DNA of 64,000 nucleotides from Terriglobales bacterium (GTDB lineage Bacteria > Acidobacteriota > Terriglobia > Terriglobales > Acidobacteriaceae). Under the pieces are notes generated by a model. It was not told the DNA's origin. It was given only the letters and a program-made list of their open reading frames with translations, and did not search any database. The DNA lies in assembly GCA_025462725.1 (NCBI GenBank), contig JAOAPE010000011.1:186001-250000 (forward strand), read 5' to 3'. The translations under genes and the position numbers were made by a program. Shown here one piece after another: positions 36,001 to 44,134 of this stretch (position 1 is its first letter; every line of letters begins with the position of its first letter).

Positions 36001-36522
36001 CAGGTCTCCGCTTTCAATGAAGCGTTGAACCGCATTGCCAGCCTCAAGAAGCAGATTTCTTCCATCGAAGAACTTCTCAACAGCACTGGCGGAGATGACG
36101 CAGCAGCGCAGGGCGGCCCCGGTGGCGGACCTCGCGCGAATGCGGCGTATCGTCCGGTGGTCGAACAGGCCCGCGCGTTGCGCAAGAAACTCGATGCTCT
36201 GGAACTTCCGCTCTACAACCATGACATTCAGCCCGGCGCGTCAGATGACATTCACTATCTCTCGCGCTTCTCTGATCGCTTGAACGGCATCTTCCGCAGC
36301 GTCGTCTCTGATTACGGTGCGGCGCCCAATGAGATGCAGCTCGAAGAAATGGCCGAAGTCCGCAAGGCACTCGACGGACACCTCAAAGACCTGAACGCGT
36401 TGCTCACAACCGATGTCGTCGCCTTCAACAAGATGGCTCTCGATGCCGGTTCCAGCACCTTGTTCGCTGGGATTCCCATTGAGATCAAATCGGCAGGAGC
36501 CCAGTCCGGCGCCTCTAATTAA
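33064..36522 (+). CDS. Exported BNR/sortilin (VPS10)-type repeat protein
   Basis: 1152 residues. GGAG six bases before ATG 33064 and a signal peptide (FSLVLCLLALSLSTFAQ) fix the start. Then a Lys/Ala-rich stretch, followed by two beta-propeller regions (about 75-780) with repeated Asp-box signatures such as KTTDAGMSWK, RTTDGGKNWE and RSTDGGSTWKK. A Gly-rich linker near 850-880 and another near 910-930 separate a C-terminal helical part with a coiled-coil-like LKKQISSIEELL. This family is called glycosyl hydrolase in databases, but no catalytic residues are established. A binding or scaffolding role outside the cell is as likely. Confidence 0.85.
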   Translation: MKILSKFSLVLCLLALSLSTFAQSKDPKPKRDAKKDAAPASAPASAMPAEKNDAAAPDAKPKDPMENLTFRNLGPAAGGGRVSAVVGIPNQPMVYYVGAAAGGVFKTTDAGMSWKAIFDKEAVASIGAIALAPSNPNIVWVGTGESNIRNDVSTGKGVYMSTDAGNTWRFMGLKNVGQISNILIDPNNSNTVFVGAIGHAWGPNADRGVFRTTDGGKNWEKVLYINDKTGVSSLVMDPANPMVLFAGMWQMQRSPWMMVSGGPSSGIYRSTDGGSTWKKLSEGLPEGPLGNIGLAVAPSNPRHIYALVEAKKGILWDSLDFGDHWKEVSNNHALNARPFYFSEMMVSPNDEQRVYFLSFDVLASNDGGKTAQVIARGVHPDNHSIWIDPQHPERIILGNDGGVYTSADTGKNWRFLNNLPIEQFYQVAHDDETPYNLCGGLQDNNGWCGPSNSLSRGGIGDADWFTVVGGDGEYIVPAMGGSKTVYADSQNGSIQKVNISNGLSKSLRPYFFGVGNMKPADLKYRFNWTSPIAVSPKTPDEVYIGGNVVFKSTDGGLHWKPISPDLTRNDRSKQESSGGPVEFDLSGAETYDTILSLSVSQVDPKIIWVGTDDGMVQVTKDGGEHWTDVTPNIPNLPQWGRVQQIEPSSNDPASGYVAVDFHEVDNDRAYVYKTHDFGKTWTSIAAGIPEDQPARVIRENPNQKGFLVVGTETGLFYSLDDGAKWIPIKSNFPTVPIYDIKFVKKSHDLVVATHGRGLFVLDNITPLEESASIGSKPFHLFTARGANNWRFWNKRASTAGGFVAPNPPTGAVIDYYLANEIKPQTPGAGASGTAATETASAAASEPPAGGGRRGGAGGPGAGGRGGVRIVITDMDGKIVRTLTNSPSKMGYNRTEWDMRYQGPTRLSFLPTPGGEEGGGGGGRFGGGGGPPVMPGTYKVSVTVAGKTETQTIEVGPDPRFPVDLAALKTQIQTGLQLRDQVSAFNEALNRIASLKKQISSIEELLNSTGGDDAAAQGGPGGGPRANAAYRPVVEQARALRKKLDALELPLYNHDIQPGASDDIHYLSRFSDRLNGIFRSVVSDYGAAPNEMQLEEMAEVRKALDGHLKDLNALLTTDVVAFNKMALDAGSSTLFAGIPIEIKSAGAQSGASN

Positions 36523-36560
36523 GTCTACGGCCTTCGGTGATACGAAGACCTTCACAACCA

Positions 36561-36599
36561 AAAGGCCCCGGTGCAATCATTTTGCATCGGGGCTTTTTT
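36561..36599 (+). terminator. Rho-independent terminator of the BNR/sortilin gene
   Basis: An 11-bp stem CCCCGGTGCAA/TTGCATCGGGG with one G-T pair, followed by CTTTTTTG; it also has upstream A residues, so it could work in both directions. Confidence 0.9.
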
Positions 36600-36671
36600 G
36601 GTCCCCCTTCGTGGATCCTTTGTGTCCTTCGTGTGAACAACGGTTTCGTCATGCCCCAAATCGTCCACGGC

Positions 36672-36706
36672 GAACTAGAAACTAGAAACAAAAAACTAGA
36701 AACTCA
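36672..36706. repeat. Period-7 intergenic array (AGAAACT units)
   Basis: About five 7-bp units close to AGAAACT, each with a CTAG junction, ending 14 bases before the esterase start. Confidence 0.7.
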
Positions 36707-36720
36707 TTTACCCTATTCCC

Positions 36721-37482
36721 ATGCAAGACGTTCTCACGCGCACTCCGCCAGCTTATGATGCGCGCCTGAAATACGGTTCTGATCCCAACCAATTCGGCGA
36801 CCTCCGCCTGCCCACCGTAAAAGGCAAACATCCGCTGCTGCTGATGATCCACGGCGGATTCTGGCGCGCGAAGTATGACCTAGCCCACACCGGACACCTC
36901 TGCGCCGCGCTCACGAAAGCTGGCATCGCAACTTTCAATCTTGAGTATCGCCGCGTCGGCAATCCCGGCGGCGGGTGGCCCGGCACCTTCGAAGACATCA
37001 TCAGCGGATACCGCTACATCCAGCAAGACGCTGCCAAGCACGGCATCGATCCGGCACGAACCGCCGTGATGGGACACTCCGCCGGCGGCCAACTTGCGCT
37101 CTGTCTCGCCGGACGCGAACAGCAACTAAAAGGCGCAGTCTCACTAGCGGGAGTGGTTGACGTGAAACACGCGTACGACCTGCACCTCAGCAATGATGCC
37201 GCAGTCGAATTTATGGGAGGAACGCCGCAGCAGGTTCCCGAACATTTCCACGAAGCCTCGCCAATGGAGATCTCAATAGCGAAGGTCCAACAGGTTCTAG
37301 CCCACGGCGCGAAAGACGACATCGTCCCACCAGACTTCAGCCGAGATTACGTGAAGGCAAAAAAGAAAAAGGGCGAGTACGTAACGCTTATAGAGTTCGC
37401 CGACGCCGGCCACTTCGAACTCATCGACCCCGAATCCGCAGTGTGGCCGCAAATCTCCCAAGCCATTCAGAAATTTTTTTAG
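36721..37482 (+). CDS. Alpha/beta hydrolase (acetyl-esterase-like)
   Basis: 253 residues with no signal peptide. The oxyanion-hole HGG is at 44-46 (LMIHGGFWRA). The nucleophile is Ser120 in GHSAGGQLAL; the acid is in GAKDDIVPP near 195 and the base in DAGHFELI near 226. It fits the esterase/lipase branch that includes kynurenine-formamidase-like and feruloyl-esterase-like members. The substrate is unknown. It is flanked by repeat-rich DNA on both sides, with a period-7 array occupying the usual ribosome-site region. Confidence 0.85.
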   Translation: MQDVLTRTPPAYDARLKYGSDPNQFGDLRLPTVKGKHPLLLMIHGGFWRAKYDLAHTGHLCAALTKAGIATFNLEYRRVGNPGGGWPGTFEDIISGYRYIQQDAAKHGIDPARTAVMGHSAGGQLALCLAGREQQLKGAVSLAGVVDVKHAYDLHLSNDAAVEFMGGTPQQVPEHFHEASPMEISIAKVQQVLAHGAKDDIVPPDFSRDYVKAKKKKGEYVTLIEFADAGHFELIDPESAVWPQISQAIQKFF

Positions 37483-37841
37483 TTTGTCATTCCGAGCGCA
37501 ACGAGGGAACTAGCTCTCCATCTTGCTTATCACCGCTCCACTGGGTTCGGTGTTTGTCATTCCGAGTGCAGAGAGGAATCTGCACTTGCTTGTGTAGCAC
37601 AGCCGCCTCGGCTGTGGCAACCATGGGAGTACCCACCAGGCTTTCACCCACCATGCTGTCACCCTGAGCGAGCGCAGCGAGTCGAAGGGCAATACCTTTG
37701 CTCTTGTTTTTGGGTGGAGCAGGCCTTCAGGCCTGCATTTGAGGCTTCTGAAAACAGGGCTTTAGCCCCTGAGGTAAATTCAAACCCCAGGTTCTCACTG
37801 AAACCTGAAACCTGACACCTGAGACCTGACACCTGCCACTC
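37483..37841. repeat. Gene-free 359-bp mosaic of dispersed repeats
   Basis: No gene is visible. The stretch is a chain of short repeats: two TGTCATTCCGAG phrases (37487, 37555), a hairpin CACAGCCG/CGGCTGTG at 37598-37616, a CCTGAGCG...GTCGAAGG unit at 37655-37690, a hairpin GCAGGCCT/AGGCCTGC at 37719-37736, a GGGCTTTAGCCC unit at 37757-37777, and six period-7 CTGAVAC units at 37798-37835. Several have partners elsewhere in the window. Confidence 0.75.
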
Positions 37842-38645
37842 TCAATACGCAAAACTCTGATACACCTCTGCCTCAGCCTTCTCCTCAACCGACTCCACTA
37901 CTGGATTAAACCGCAGCATCTTCTTTGCTCGCGGCGACAAACTCTCCATCGCCGATCTCGGCACCCTGATCGACACCTCAGGGCGGAACAACCACTTCCT
38001 GCTGTACCCGATCACCACCATCGGACGCGGCACATCAGTTCGGTTCGGCGTGCCCCGATGCAAATGCCGCACATCGCGGATCATCACATCTCCGCGTTTC
38101 AAGTGGATCGGCTCCAACTTCGTTTCGCCAGCTTCGAGCGCGCGCAATGCCTCGGCCTTTGAAACCATGTGCGAGCCGCGCACCACTTCAAATGGGCCGT
38201 TCTCCGGCGTCACATCCACCAACGGAAAATTCACTGCAAGCTGGAATGGAGGAGTCTCCTTGCCCCACTCCGGAAACAGCGGCGGCGCATCGCGATGCAA
38301 CTCCTGGTAATCCGATCCGCTCAGCGGGGTGTCCGTGGCCAACTGTCCCATCGTGAAATCCGCGCCCGCAAGCTTCTCCACGATCGCGAGTATGTCCCCG
38401 TCTTCGTAAAAATCCGGATCAGCAAACGGTTCCGCGAAGGGAAGCGTCACGTAATACCGCGACGACCCGCGGTTTTGCAATCGGCCTTCATTGGCAATGT
38501 GGGCTTCGAGCAGCGGCTGAAACGCGCGGCTCCATGCATCCAGTTTCGTGAGAGGGAAATGATTTTCCAGGATGCAGAAACTGTCTCGATAGAAATCTTG
38601 AACGTGACTTTCAACTTGCTGGTCGTTATACCGGCGGACGCCCAT
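37842..38645 (-). CDS. Phytanoyl-CoA dioxygenase (PhyH) family protein
   Basis: 267 residues of the Fe(II)/2-oxoglutarate oxygenase fold. The metal site can be read as His117-x-Asp119 (LHRDAPP) and His196 (HLHRGTPN); the Arg in RPMVVIGYSRK near 207-216 suits 2-oxoglutarate binding. The region PENGPFEVVRGSHM is typical of the family. Members hydroxylate acyl-CoAs, amino acids and secondary metabolites. It is the last gene of the minus-strand series below boxZ, but a gap of about 90 bp leaves co-transcription open. Confidence 0.8.
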   Translation of the reverse strand: MGVRRYNDQQVESHVQDFYRDSFCILENHFPLTKLDAWSRAFQPLLEAHIANEGRLQNRGSSRYYVTLPFAEPFADPDFYEDGDILAIVEKLAGADFTMGQLATDTPLSGSDYQELHRDAPPLFPEWGKETPPFQLAVNFPLVDVTPENGPFEVVRGSHMVSKAEALRALEAGETKLEPIHLKRGDVMIRDVRHLHRGTPNRTDVPRPMVVIGYSRKWLFRPEVSIRVPRSAMESLSPRAKKMLRFNPVVESVEEKAEAEVYQSFAY

Positions 38646-38737
38646 GGGGAAACTCTCTAAGGTGGGGATTGTATTAACCAGATAGTAAACACCGCATCAG
38701 CCCGGGTCAAGCACCGCCGGCGCCGCTCTCATACCTG

Positions 38738-39655
38738 CTATTTCGACTGGATGCGCCTGAGCACCTGCTCATCGATCCACTCTTCGCCGCCGCTTTCGTC
38801 AACGTCTCTCCACAGCCGCCACCGCTCGCGATGCTCACAGCTTTGTCCCGACGCCAGCTCCTGCACCAGCCCCAACGTCTCTAGCTCGATGAACTTTTCA
38901 TTCGCAAACGTCTCGTAATTCGATCCGAAGTCTTCGTACGGTCCCTCGCGCCATGACGTCTGCTTCACAAACAGACTTCCATCCCGAAAATAGGCGCCCC
39001 AACCAGCAGTATTTCGCATTCCAATCTTCTGCATGCCAAATCCCTGCGCTGCTGCAAGCGGCTGAATGAGCTGAATATATTTCGGACTTATCTCCCAACA
39101 CGGCGCACTCAAATCCGTGTATGACCACAACGCCACACTTGTCGCCGGCAACAGATGCTCCGGCCCATGCGGCGCGCGCGGCGGTAGCGGCAATATCACT
39201 CGCCCGCCCGGCTTCATCACGGACAGCGCCCACGGCGCAAGCGTCGTTGCCGATTTTCCGCGATTGGAAATCCGATGCACCACCTCAATGCTGGTCCCGC
39301 TCTCGCTCAGTGTGATGTCGATCTCTTTTTGCAGATTCGTGGATTCCATCGGCGCCGTGAATCGCGCGCCGAATTCGTACGGAACAACATCAACGGGAAG
39401 ATTGTCAGGAAAATCCGTGCGCTCCGTCTCCGGCGCTACCCACAGCCGATGCCCGCCATACATGCGGAATTTGTCGCCGCCGCGTTTGCCCGCATCATCA
39501 GCCACTTCGTAAAGCTGATTCTCCGCACCTACAAATCCAAAATGGATTATCCGCGGCCCAACATCCGCCGTCACAACGAGCCGGACATCGCCATTCGCGA
39601 TCTCCCAGCAGTTCTCCCAACCTTTATATGAAATGCGCTCAACGGAAACGGGCAT
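38738..39655 (-). CDS. DUF4380-like protein, galactose-mutarotase-like fold
   Basis: 305 residues from the ATG at 39655; the open frame to 39838 overlaps the thioesterase gene and is rejected. The beta-rich sequence contains DVGPRIIHFGFVG, MYGGHRLWVAPE and RISNRGKSATTLAPWALSVM, the pattern of DUF4380 proteins that share the aldose-1-epimerase/galactose-mutarotase fold. No catalytic role is established. It lies 53 bp after the thioesterase gene on the same strand. Confidence 0.65.
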   Translation of the reverse strand: MPVSVERISYKGWENCWEIANGDVRLVVTADVGPRIIHFGFVGAENQLYEVADDAGKRGGDKFRMYGGHRLWVAPETERTDFPDNLPVDVVPYEFGARFTAPMESTNLQKEIDITLSESGTSIEVVHRISNRGKSATTLAPWALSVMKPGGRVILPLPPRAPHGPEHLLPATSVALWSYTDLSAPCWEISPKYIQLIQPLAAAQGFGMQKIGMRNTAGWGAYFRDGSLFVKQTSWREGPYEDFGSNYETFANEKFIELETLGLVQELASGQSCEHRERWRLWRDVDESGGEEWIDEQVLRRIQSK

Positions 39656-39708
39656 GCCTAAACGATGCAGAGTTAACAGGCAAGTGTTGCCGGAACAATG
39701 AAGAAGCC

Positions 39709-40164
39709 CTAGCTCGCGATCCAATCGGGAGCATTCGGGACATTCGTCGTAACCAAGTGCTGCTTCGCGCGCTCCACAAAATCTTTGCTTAGCGGCACGC
39801 TCTTCTGTGTTTCCAAGCTGGCTTCGACAGCAACGCAATCACTCGTAGCCACCAGCTTCTGTGTTTCGTAATTGTGCATCTGGTGGATGAACCGAAAATA
39901 TTTCTCGCCCAGCACCAGGAATCCGCTTTTGATGGTGACCAGTTCGCCGCCGCGCAGTTCTTCGAGGAACTGGTAATTCTGCCGGATGATCGCCACCCGT
40001 AATTTGTTCTGCTTGATCGATGCCGGAGTCACACCCACGGCATGCAGCAGGAACCATGTCGCCTGGTCGAATCGCGACACATACATTTGCGTATTCATGT
40101 GCGCAGTGAAGTCATACTCCGCGGCCAGCACCGCGCCTTTGAATGTGTGCACCCAATCCGCCAT
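39709..40164 (-). CDS. Hotdog-fold acyl-CoA thioesterase (4-hydroxybenzoyl-CoA thioesterase-like)
   Basis: 151 residues. GGAG seven bases before the ATG at 40164 fixes the start. The N-terminal block AEYDFTAHMNTQMYVSRFDQA matches the hotdog signature in which an acidic residue and the HMN turn form the active site. It sits 53 bp downstream of boxZ on the same strand. A thioesterase here could hydrolyse benzoyl-CoA or dead-end CoA esters when the pathway stalls and so free coenzyme A; this is inferred from position and family. Confidence 0.78.
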   Translation of the reverse strand: MADWVHTFKGAVLAAEYDFTAHMNTQMYVSRFDQATWFLLHAVGVTPASIKQNKLRVAIIRQNYQFLEELRGGELVTIKSGFLVLGEKYFRFIHQMHNYETQKLVATSDCVAVEASLETQKSVPLSKDFVERAKQHLVTTNVPNAPDWIAS

Positions 40165-40217
40165 CGATTTCTCCGTTCGCCCGGGGTCTCCGACAAGCGT
40201 AGCTTGACGGGGCTGCT

Positions 40218-41798
40218 TTACGCTTTGGGTAATTCCACTGCGCGGCCCACAATCGCCGCCAACGTCGGCCCTGATCCCTGCACTGCCACTCGCTGATGGT
40301 AGAACCACATTCCGTGCAGTCCACCTAACTCTTCGCCGCCGCCTGCGCGTCCCGGCCCGCCATGCAATAACGACGGCAACACGATTCCGTGTCCCGTGTG
40401 TGAATCGCCGATTGAAGGATCCACCAGCAACACTCGCCCATGAGAATTTCCCAACGCTATCGCCGCTTCTGCAAGGTATGCGGAGTCCTCGCTGAACACT
40501 GATGCTGCCAGCGATCCACCGCCGCGCCGCGCGATTGCAAACGCTTCCTCTTTGGATTTGTACGGCACTACCGTTGCCACGGGCCCAAACACTTCGAGTT
40601 CATTGACGATCGAGCCGTCAGACGAATCTTGCGCCTGCAACAATGTTGGCGACACGAACGCTCCCGCTTGCGCGTCGGCATCAACCAGTTTGAAGTCCGA
40701 AGCCTGATACGCCACGCGAGCCTGCTTCGACAACGTTCGGATGCCCTCTTCCACACTCTTGCGTTGCGCCGCGTTCACCACCGGTCCCATGCCCACTTCC
40801 GCATTCTCAGGATTTCCGACTTTCACCTGTGACAACGCCGCCGCAATCGCCTCGGTCGTAGCCTTCTCGCGCTCTGCAGGAACCAGCACCCGACGAATCG
40901 CCGTGCACTTCTGTCCCGCCTTAAGCGTCATCTCGCGCACAACTTCCCGGACAAAATAATTCATGCTCGCGCTTCCATCCGCAACGTCGGGACCAAGCAG
41001 CGCCGCGTTCAAACTGTCGGCCTCAATGTTCACGCGCACGCCATGCTCGCGCACTCCAGCACTCTGCTTGATCTGCTGTCCCGTATCTGCCGACCCCGTG
41101 AATGCGACTGCATCGCCCATTTGCAAATGGTCGAGCAGATCATTGGGAGAGCCACACAACAACGAAATGCTCCCGTCCGGAAGAATATTCGCGTCCACTA
41201 CCGCCGCGATCATCTCCTGCGCCAACCAGCATGTAGATGTCGCTGGCTTTGCAAACACTGGCACACCGGACAGCAAACTCACCGCCGCTTTCTCCCACAA
41301 TCCCCACCCAGGAAAATTGAATGCATTGATGTGGACTGCAACACCGGAAAGCGGAACGCCGATATGCACACCTTGGAAATTCGCATCGCGCGCCAACCTC
41401 GCCGGAGCGCCATCCGCAAGGGAATTCGCATCGCCTAGCGCCGCTCCGATCTTCGCGAAGTACTTCAGCGTGCCGATCGAACCATCTACGTCGATACCCG
41501 TGTCCGCTTTCGTGTTCCCGGAATTTATTCGCGATATCTCATACCATCGCTCTCGTTTAGCCGCCAGCGCATCAGCGATTTTTCCCAACAACGCCGCGCG
41601 TTGCGCATAACCTATCTTGCGCAACTCCGCTCCACCTACACGGCGCGAATAATGCAGCGCCGATTTCAGATCGAGCCCCTTCGAACTCGCATACGCAACC
41701 GTGCTGCCGTCCGTAGGATTCACCAACGCGCTGCCGCGCTCCGCGCCGCTCTGCCATTTTCCTGAGATGTAACTTTGAAGTGTCTTCGCTTCCGCCAT
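40218..41798 (-). CDS. boxZ: 3,4-dehydroadipyl-CoA semialdehyde dehydrogenase
   Basis: 526 residues of the aldehyde dehydrogenase superfamily, in the longer PaaZ/BoxZ-like branch. The catalytic cysteine lies in KAGQKCTAIRR near residue 292 and the general base in NIEADSLNAA; the NAD(P) loop FTGSADTGQQI is present. In the box pathway it oxidises the semialdehyde released by BoxC to the dicarboxylyl-CoA. No hydratase domain is fused. Identity comes from family plus position beside boxR, boxC and boxB. Its ATG overlaps the flavodoxin stop (TGATG), so the two are translationally coupled. Confidence 0.82.
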   Translation of the reverse strand: MAEAKTLQSYISGKWQSGAERGSALVNPTDGSTVAYASSKGLDLKSALHYSRRVGGAELRKIGYAQRAALLGKIADALAAKRERWYEISRINSGNTKADTGIDVDGSIGTLKYFAKIGAALGDANSLADGAPARLARDANFQGVHIGVPLSGVAVHINAFNFPGWGLWEKAAVSLLSGVPVFAKPATSTCWLAQEMIAAVVDANILPDGSISLLCGSPNDLLDHLQMGDAVAFTGSADTGQQIKQSAGVREHGVRVNIEADSLNAALLGPDVADGSASMNYFVREVVREMTLKAGQKCTAIRRVLVPAEREKATTEAIAAALSQVKVGNPENAEVGMGPVVNAAQRKSVEEGIRTLSKQARVAYQASDFKLVDADAQAGAFVSPTLLQAQDSSDGSIVNELEVFGPVATVVPYKSKEEAFAIARRGGGSLAASVFSEDSAYLAEAAIALGNSHGRVLLVDPSIGDSHTGHGIVLPSLLHGGPGRAGGGEELGGLHGMWFYHQRVAVQGSGPTLAAIVGRAVELPKA

Positions 41799-42274
41799 CA
41801 CGCCAACTCCGTATCTTTTTCCAAATGCTGTTCCACCCACGGCACCACCCACTCGGCGGCAACTTCTTCAGGCAGCGTGCCTGACCCGGCATCATGCATC
41901 AATATCTCGCCTGCTCGCCGCGCGCCCAACTTTTTCAGCAGCGCGTCAAACCGGATCCCGCCATGGCAATAGGTATCTTTATATGTGCGGTCGCCCAGCG
42001 CGATCACTCCGTAAGTCACCGCAGAAAGGTTCGGCGCATCCGCTTCCAAACTCGCATAGAGTTTTTGCGCGTTATCGGGCACGTCGCCATTCCCATACGT
42101 CGAAGTGCACAACAAGAAAACTCCGTCCGGCGCAAACACCTTGGCGTCCAGCCCATCCATCATCACGATCTTGCCCTCATGGCCCGCAGTTTCCAGCGCT
42201 TGCTGAACTTCCTGCGCCACCATGTCCGCTGTCCCGGTCATTGTGCCAACCAGGATTGTGATGCTCTGAGCCAT
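41798..42274 (-). CDS. Short-chain flavodoxin
   Basis: 158 residues from the ATG at 42274. The FMN-phosphate loop is GTMTGTADM (about 9-17), the second flavin loop STYGNGDVPDNAQ (about 58-70) and the third near ALGDRTYKDTYCHGG. It resembles MioC-like and sulfite-reductase-type flavodoxins. It is the first gene of the minus-strand box unit, divergent from boxR and coupled to boxZ. A flavodoxin is not part of the textbook box set; I infer it carries electrons from the reductase at 48.5 kb to BoxB. Confidence 0.85.
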   Translation of the reverse strand: MAQSITILVGTMTGTADMVAQEVQQALETAGHEGKIVMMDGLDAKVFAPDGVFLLCTSTYGNGDVPDNAQKLYASLEADAPNLSAVTYGVIALGDRTYKDTYCHGGIRFDALLKKLGARRAGEILMHDAGSGTLPEEVAAEWVVPWVEQHLEKDTELA

Positions 42275-42357
42275 GAACTCTCGAACGCCTTCCGCAAGAT
42301 AGATGATTGACGCGCCACAAAAGCAATTTAGGACACATCGCCTCGCGCCACAGGCAG

Positions 42358-42363
42358 TATAAT
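42358..42363 (+). promoter_or_regulatory. Putative -10 element of boxR in the boxR/flavodoxin divergent region
   Basis: A perfect TATAAT ends 16 bases before the boxR ATG, so the transcript would have a leader of about ten bases, and no Shine-Dalgarno is visible. The 105-bp divergent region contains no TGCA motif. Confidence 0.4.
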
Positions 42364-42379
42364 TCACGCGGTACGCAGC

Positions 42380-43294
42380 ATGGGAAACAACAGCCCGGAA
42401 GTCTCCAACCCGCGCTCTGAGCCACAGTCAGATTCCCAACCGGAGTACCTCAAGCTTCTCGGTGACCGCGTTCGCGAAGCCCGTGCCCGCCGCGGAATGA
42501 CCCGCAAGATCCTCGCCCGTGACTCCGGAGTCTCCGAACGATACCTCGCCCAACTCGAACGCGGACAAGGAAACATTTCCATCCTGCTCTTGCGTGACAT
42601 CGCCCGCGCGCTTGACATTCCCCTTGAACAACTCGTGCTGCAAGGCTCCGAACCGCCCATTGATCTCACGCACACGATTGAATTCCTGCGTCGCCTCCGT
42701 CCGGAAGAACTCACCCAAGCGCGACAACTTCTGATCGAGAAATTCGCGGGCGTCGATGCTGACACTCGGCGCAATCGCATCGCCCTCATCGGACTCCGCG
42801 GCGCAGGCAAGTCAACTCTCGGCGCCATGCTCGCCGAACGGCTCGATGTTCCGTTCATCGAGCTCGACCGCATGATCGAGCAAGCGAGCGGCGTCACTCT
42901 CAATGTCATCTTCGATCTCTACGGACAAAGCGGGTTCCGCCGCCTCGAACGCCGATGCCTCGAGCAAGTCCTCGAACGCCATCCGCGCTTTGTACTTTCG
43001 AGCGGCGGCAGCCTCGTCTCTGAGCCGGCCACCTTTGAGCGACTTCTCACAACCTGCTACACGGTGTGGCTGCGCGCAACTCCGGAAGAACACATGCAGC
43101 GCGTCGTCGCGCAGGGCGACATGCGTCCCATGGCCGAGAATGATGAATCCATGTCTGACCTGCGTCGCATCCTCGCCGTCCGCGAACCGCTCTACAGCAT
43201 GGCGGATTCGGTGGTGGACACGAGCAATCACTCGCTGGCCGAATGTTTGGATTTGCTGAGTAAGACTTTGGTTCAGCCCGCAGAGCGAACCTGA
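42380..43294 (+). CDS. boxR: BoxR-type regulator: XRE DNA-binding plus shikimate-kinase-like domain
   Basis: 304 residues. An XRE helix-turn-helix lies at about 28-85 (KILARDSGVSERYLAQLERG). A shikimate-kinase-like domain runs from about 132 to the end with P-loop GLRGAGKST and FIELDRMIEQASGVT. This two-domain architecture defines BzdR/BoxR repressors of benzoate degradation, in which the kinase-like domain senses benzoyl-CoA. The P-loop is intact, so residual nucleotide binding is possible. It is divergent from flavodoxin-boxZ and upstream of boxC-boxB, as expected for the pathway regulator. Confidence 0.9.
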   Translation: MGNNSPEVSNPRSEPQSDSQPEYLKLLGDRVREARARRGMTRKILARDSGVSERYLAQLERGQGNISILLLRDIARALDIPLEQLVLQGSEPPIDLTHTIEFLRRLRPEELTQARQLLIEKFAGVDADTRRNRIALIGLRGAGKSTLGAMLAERLDVPFIELDRMIEQASGVTLNVIFDLYGQSGFRRLERRCLEQVLERHPRFVLSSGGSLVSEPATFERLLTTCYTVWLRATPEEHMQRVVAQGDMRPMAENDESMSDLRRILAVREPLYSMADSVVDTSNHSLAECLDLLSKTLVQPAERT

Positions 43295-43301
43295 ACCTTC
43301 C

Positions 43302-44099
43302 GTGTGGGCAGCGCATGAGACCAGGCTTTACGTTGAGCTAGACGATTTCCGAGGTAATGAACCGCTGACCTTCCAACTCATCTTCTTCGCCGCTCTTCTT
43401 GCTGGCGCCATCGCCGCCCTCAGCGGATTCGGCATTGGAAGCATCCTCACACCGCTGTTCGCTCTGCACATGGACACCAAACTCGCGGTGGCGCTAGTTT
43501 CCGTTCCGCATCTCATCGCCACCGCCGCACGGTTTGCCACCTTAAAAGGAAGTCTCGACAGGCGCATATTCATAAATTTCGGGCTCCTCAGCGCAGCAGG
43601 CGGATTCTCCGGCGCTCTGTTGAACGCATATGTCGGCGGACGCGCCCTGACCATCGTCTTCGCTTGCTTGCTCTTGTTCGCCGGAATCTCTGGTGTATCG
43701 GGTTTCGCGAACAGAATGCGCTTCGGCCGCCGCGCTGCTTGGATCGCCGGCGCTACTTCTGGTTTTTTCGGAGGTCTGGTTGGCAATCAAGGCGGCATTC
43801 GCTCCGCTGCGCTCATGGGGTTTGCAATCCCCAAAGAAGCGTATGTCGCTACTGCTACTGCCATCGGATTGATCGTTGATGCAGCTCGCATGCCGGTCTA
43901 TTTTTCTGCGGAATGGCACGGCATCACTTCAGAGTGGAAGTTGGTCGCCATCGCCACAGTAGGTGTCCTCGCCGGAACCTTTGGCGGAGTTCATATGCTG
44001 AAGCGAATCTCTGAGCAAACATTTCGACTCAGTCTCTCTGTCCTGATCACCGCGCTTGGCGTATACATGATGCTCAAAGGATTTAAACTTCTTCCGTGA
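43302..44099 (+). CDS. TauE/SafE (TSUP) family membrane permease
   Basis: 265 residues, about seven to eight membrane segments (for example FFAALLAGAIAALSGFGIGS and VFACLLLFAGISGVSGFA). The two half-repeats each carry a Gly-rich turn: GFGIGS and GLVGNQGG. TSUP proteins move sulfite, sulfoacetate or other organic anions; a benzoate role is possible but unproven. The GTG at 43302 gives the open frame start and follows boxR by only 7 bp, though no strong ribosome site is visible and the N-terminal 20 residues look atypical, so the true start may be further in. Confidence 0.8.
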   Translation: MWAAHETRLYVELDDFRGNEPLTFQLIFFAALLAGAIAALSGFGIGSILTPLFALHMDTKLAVALVSVPHLIATAARFATLKGSLDRRIFINFGLLSAAGGFSGALLNAYVGGRALTIVFACLLLFAGISGVSGFANRMRFGRRAAWIAGATSGFFGGLVGNQGGIRSAALMGFAIPKEAYVATATAIGLIVDAARMPVYFSAEWHGITSEWKLVAIATVGVLAGTFGGVHMLKRISEQTFRLSLSVLITALGVYMMLKGFKLLP

Positions 44100-44105
44100 A
44101 ATCTT

Positions 44106-44126
44106 GGGCTTTAGCCCTGAGGTAAA
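44106..44126. repeat. Dispersed GGGCTTTAGCCC repeat unit
   Basis: GGGCTTTAGCCC-TGAGGTAAA, nearly identical to 37757-37777. Its GAGG lies about 12 bases before the aquaporin-ArsC start and is the only ribosome-site candidate there. Confidence 0.6.
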
Positions 44127-44134
44127 CTTCCCGC

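Noticed and set aside
37598-37736. Hairpins considered as a small RNA gene or riboswitch
   Set aside because: They belong to dispersed repeat units found elsewhere in the window, and no promoter or conserved riboswitch core is visible.
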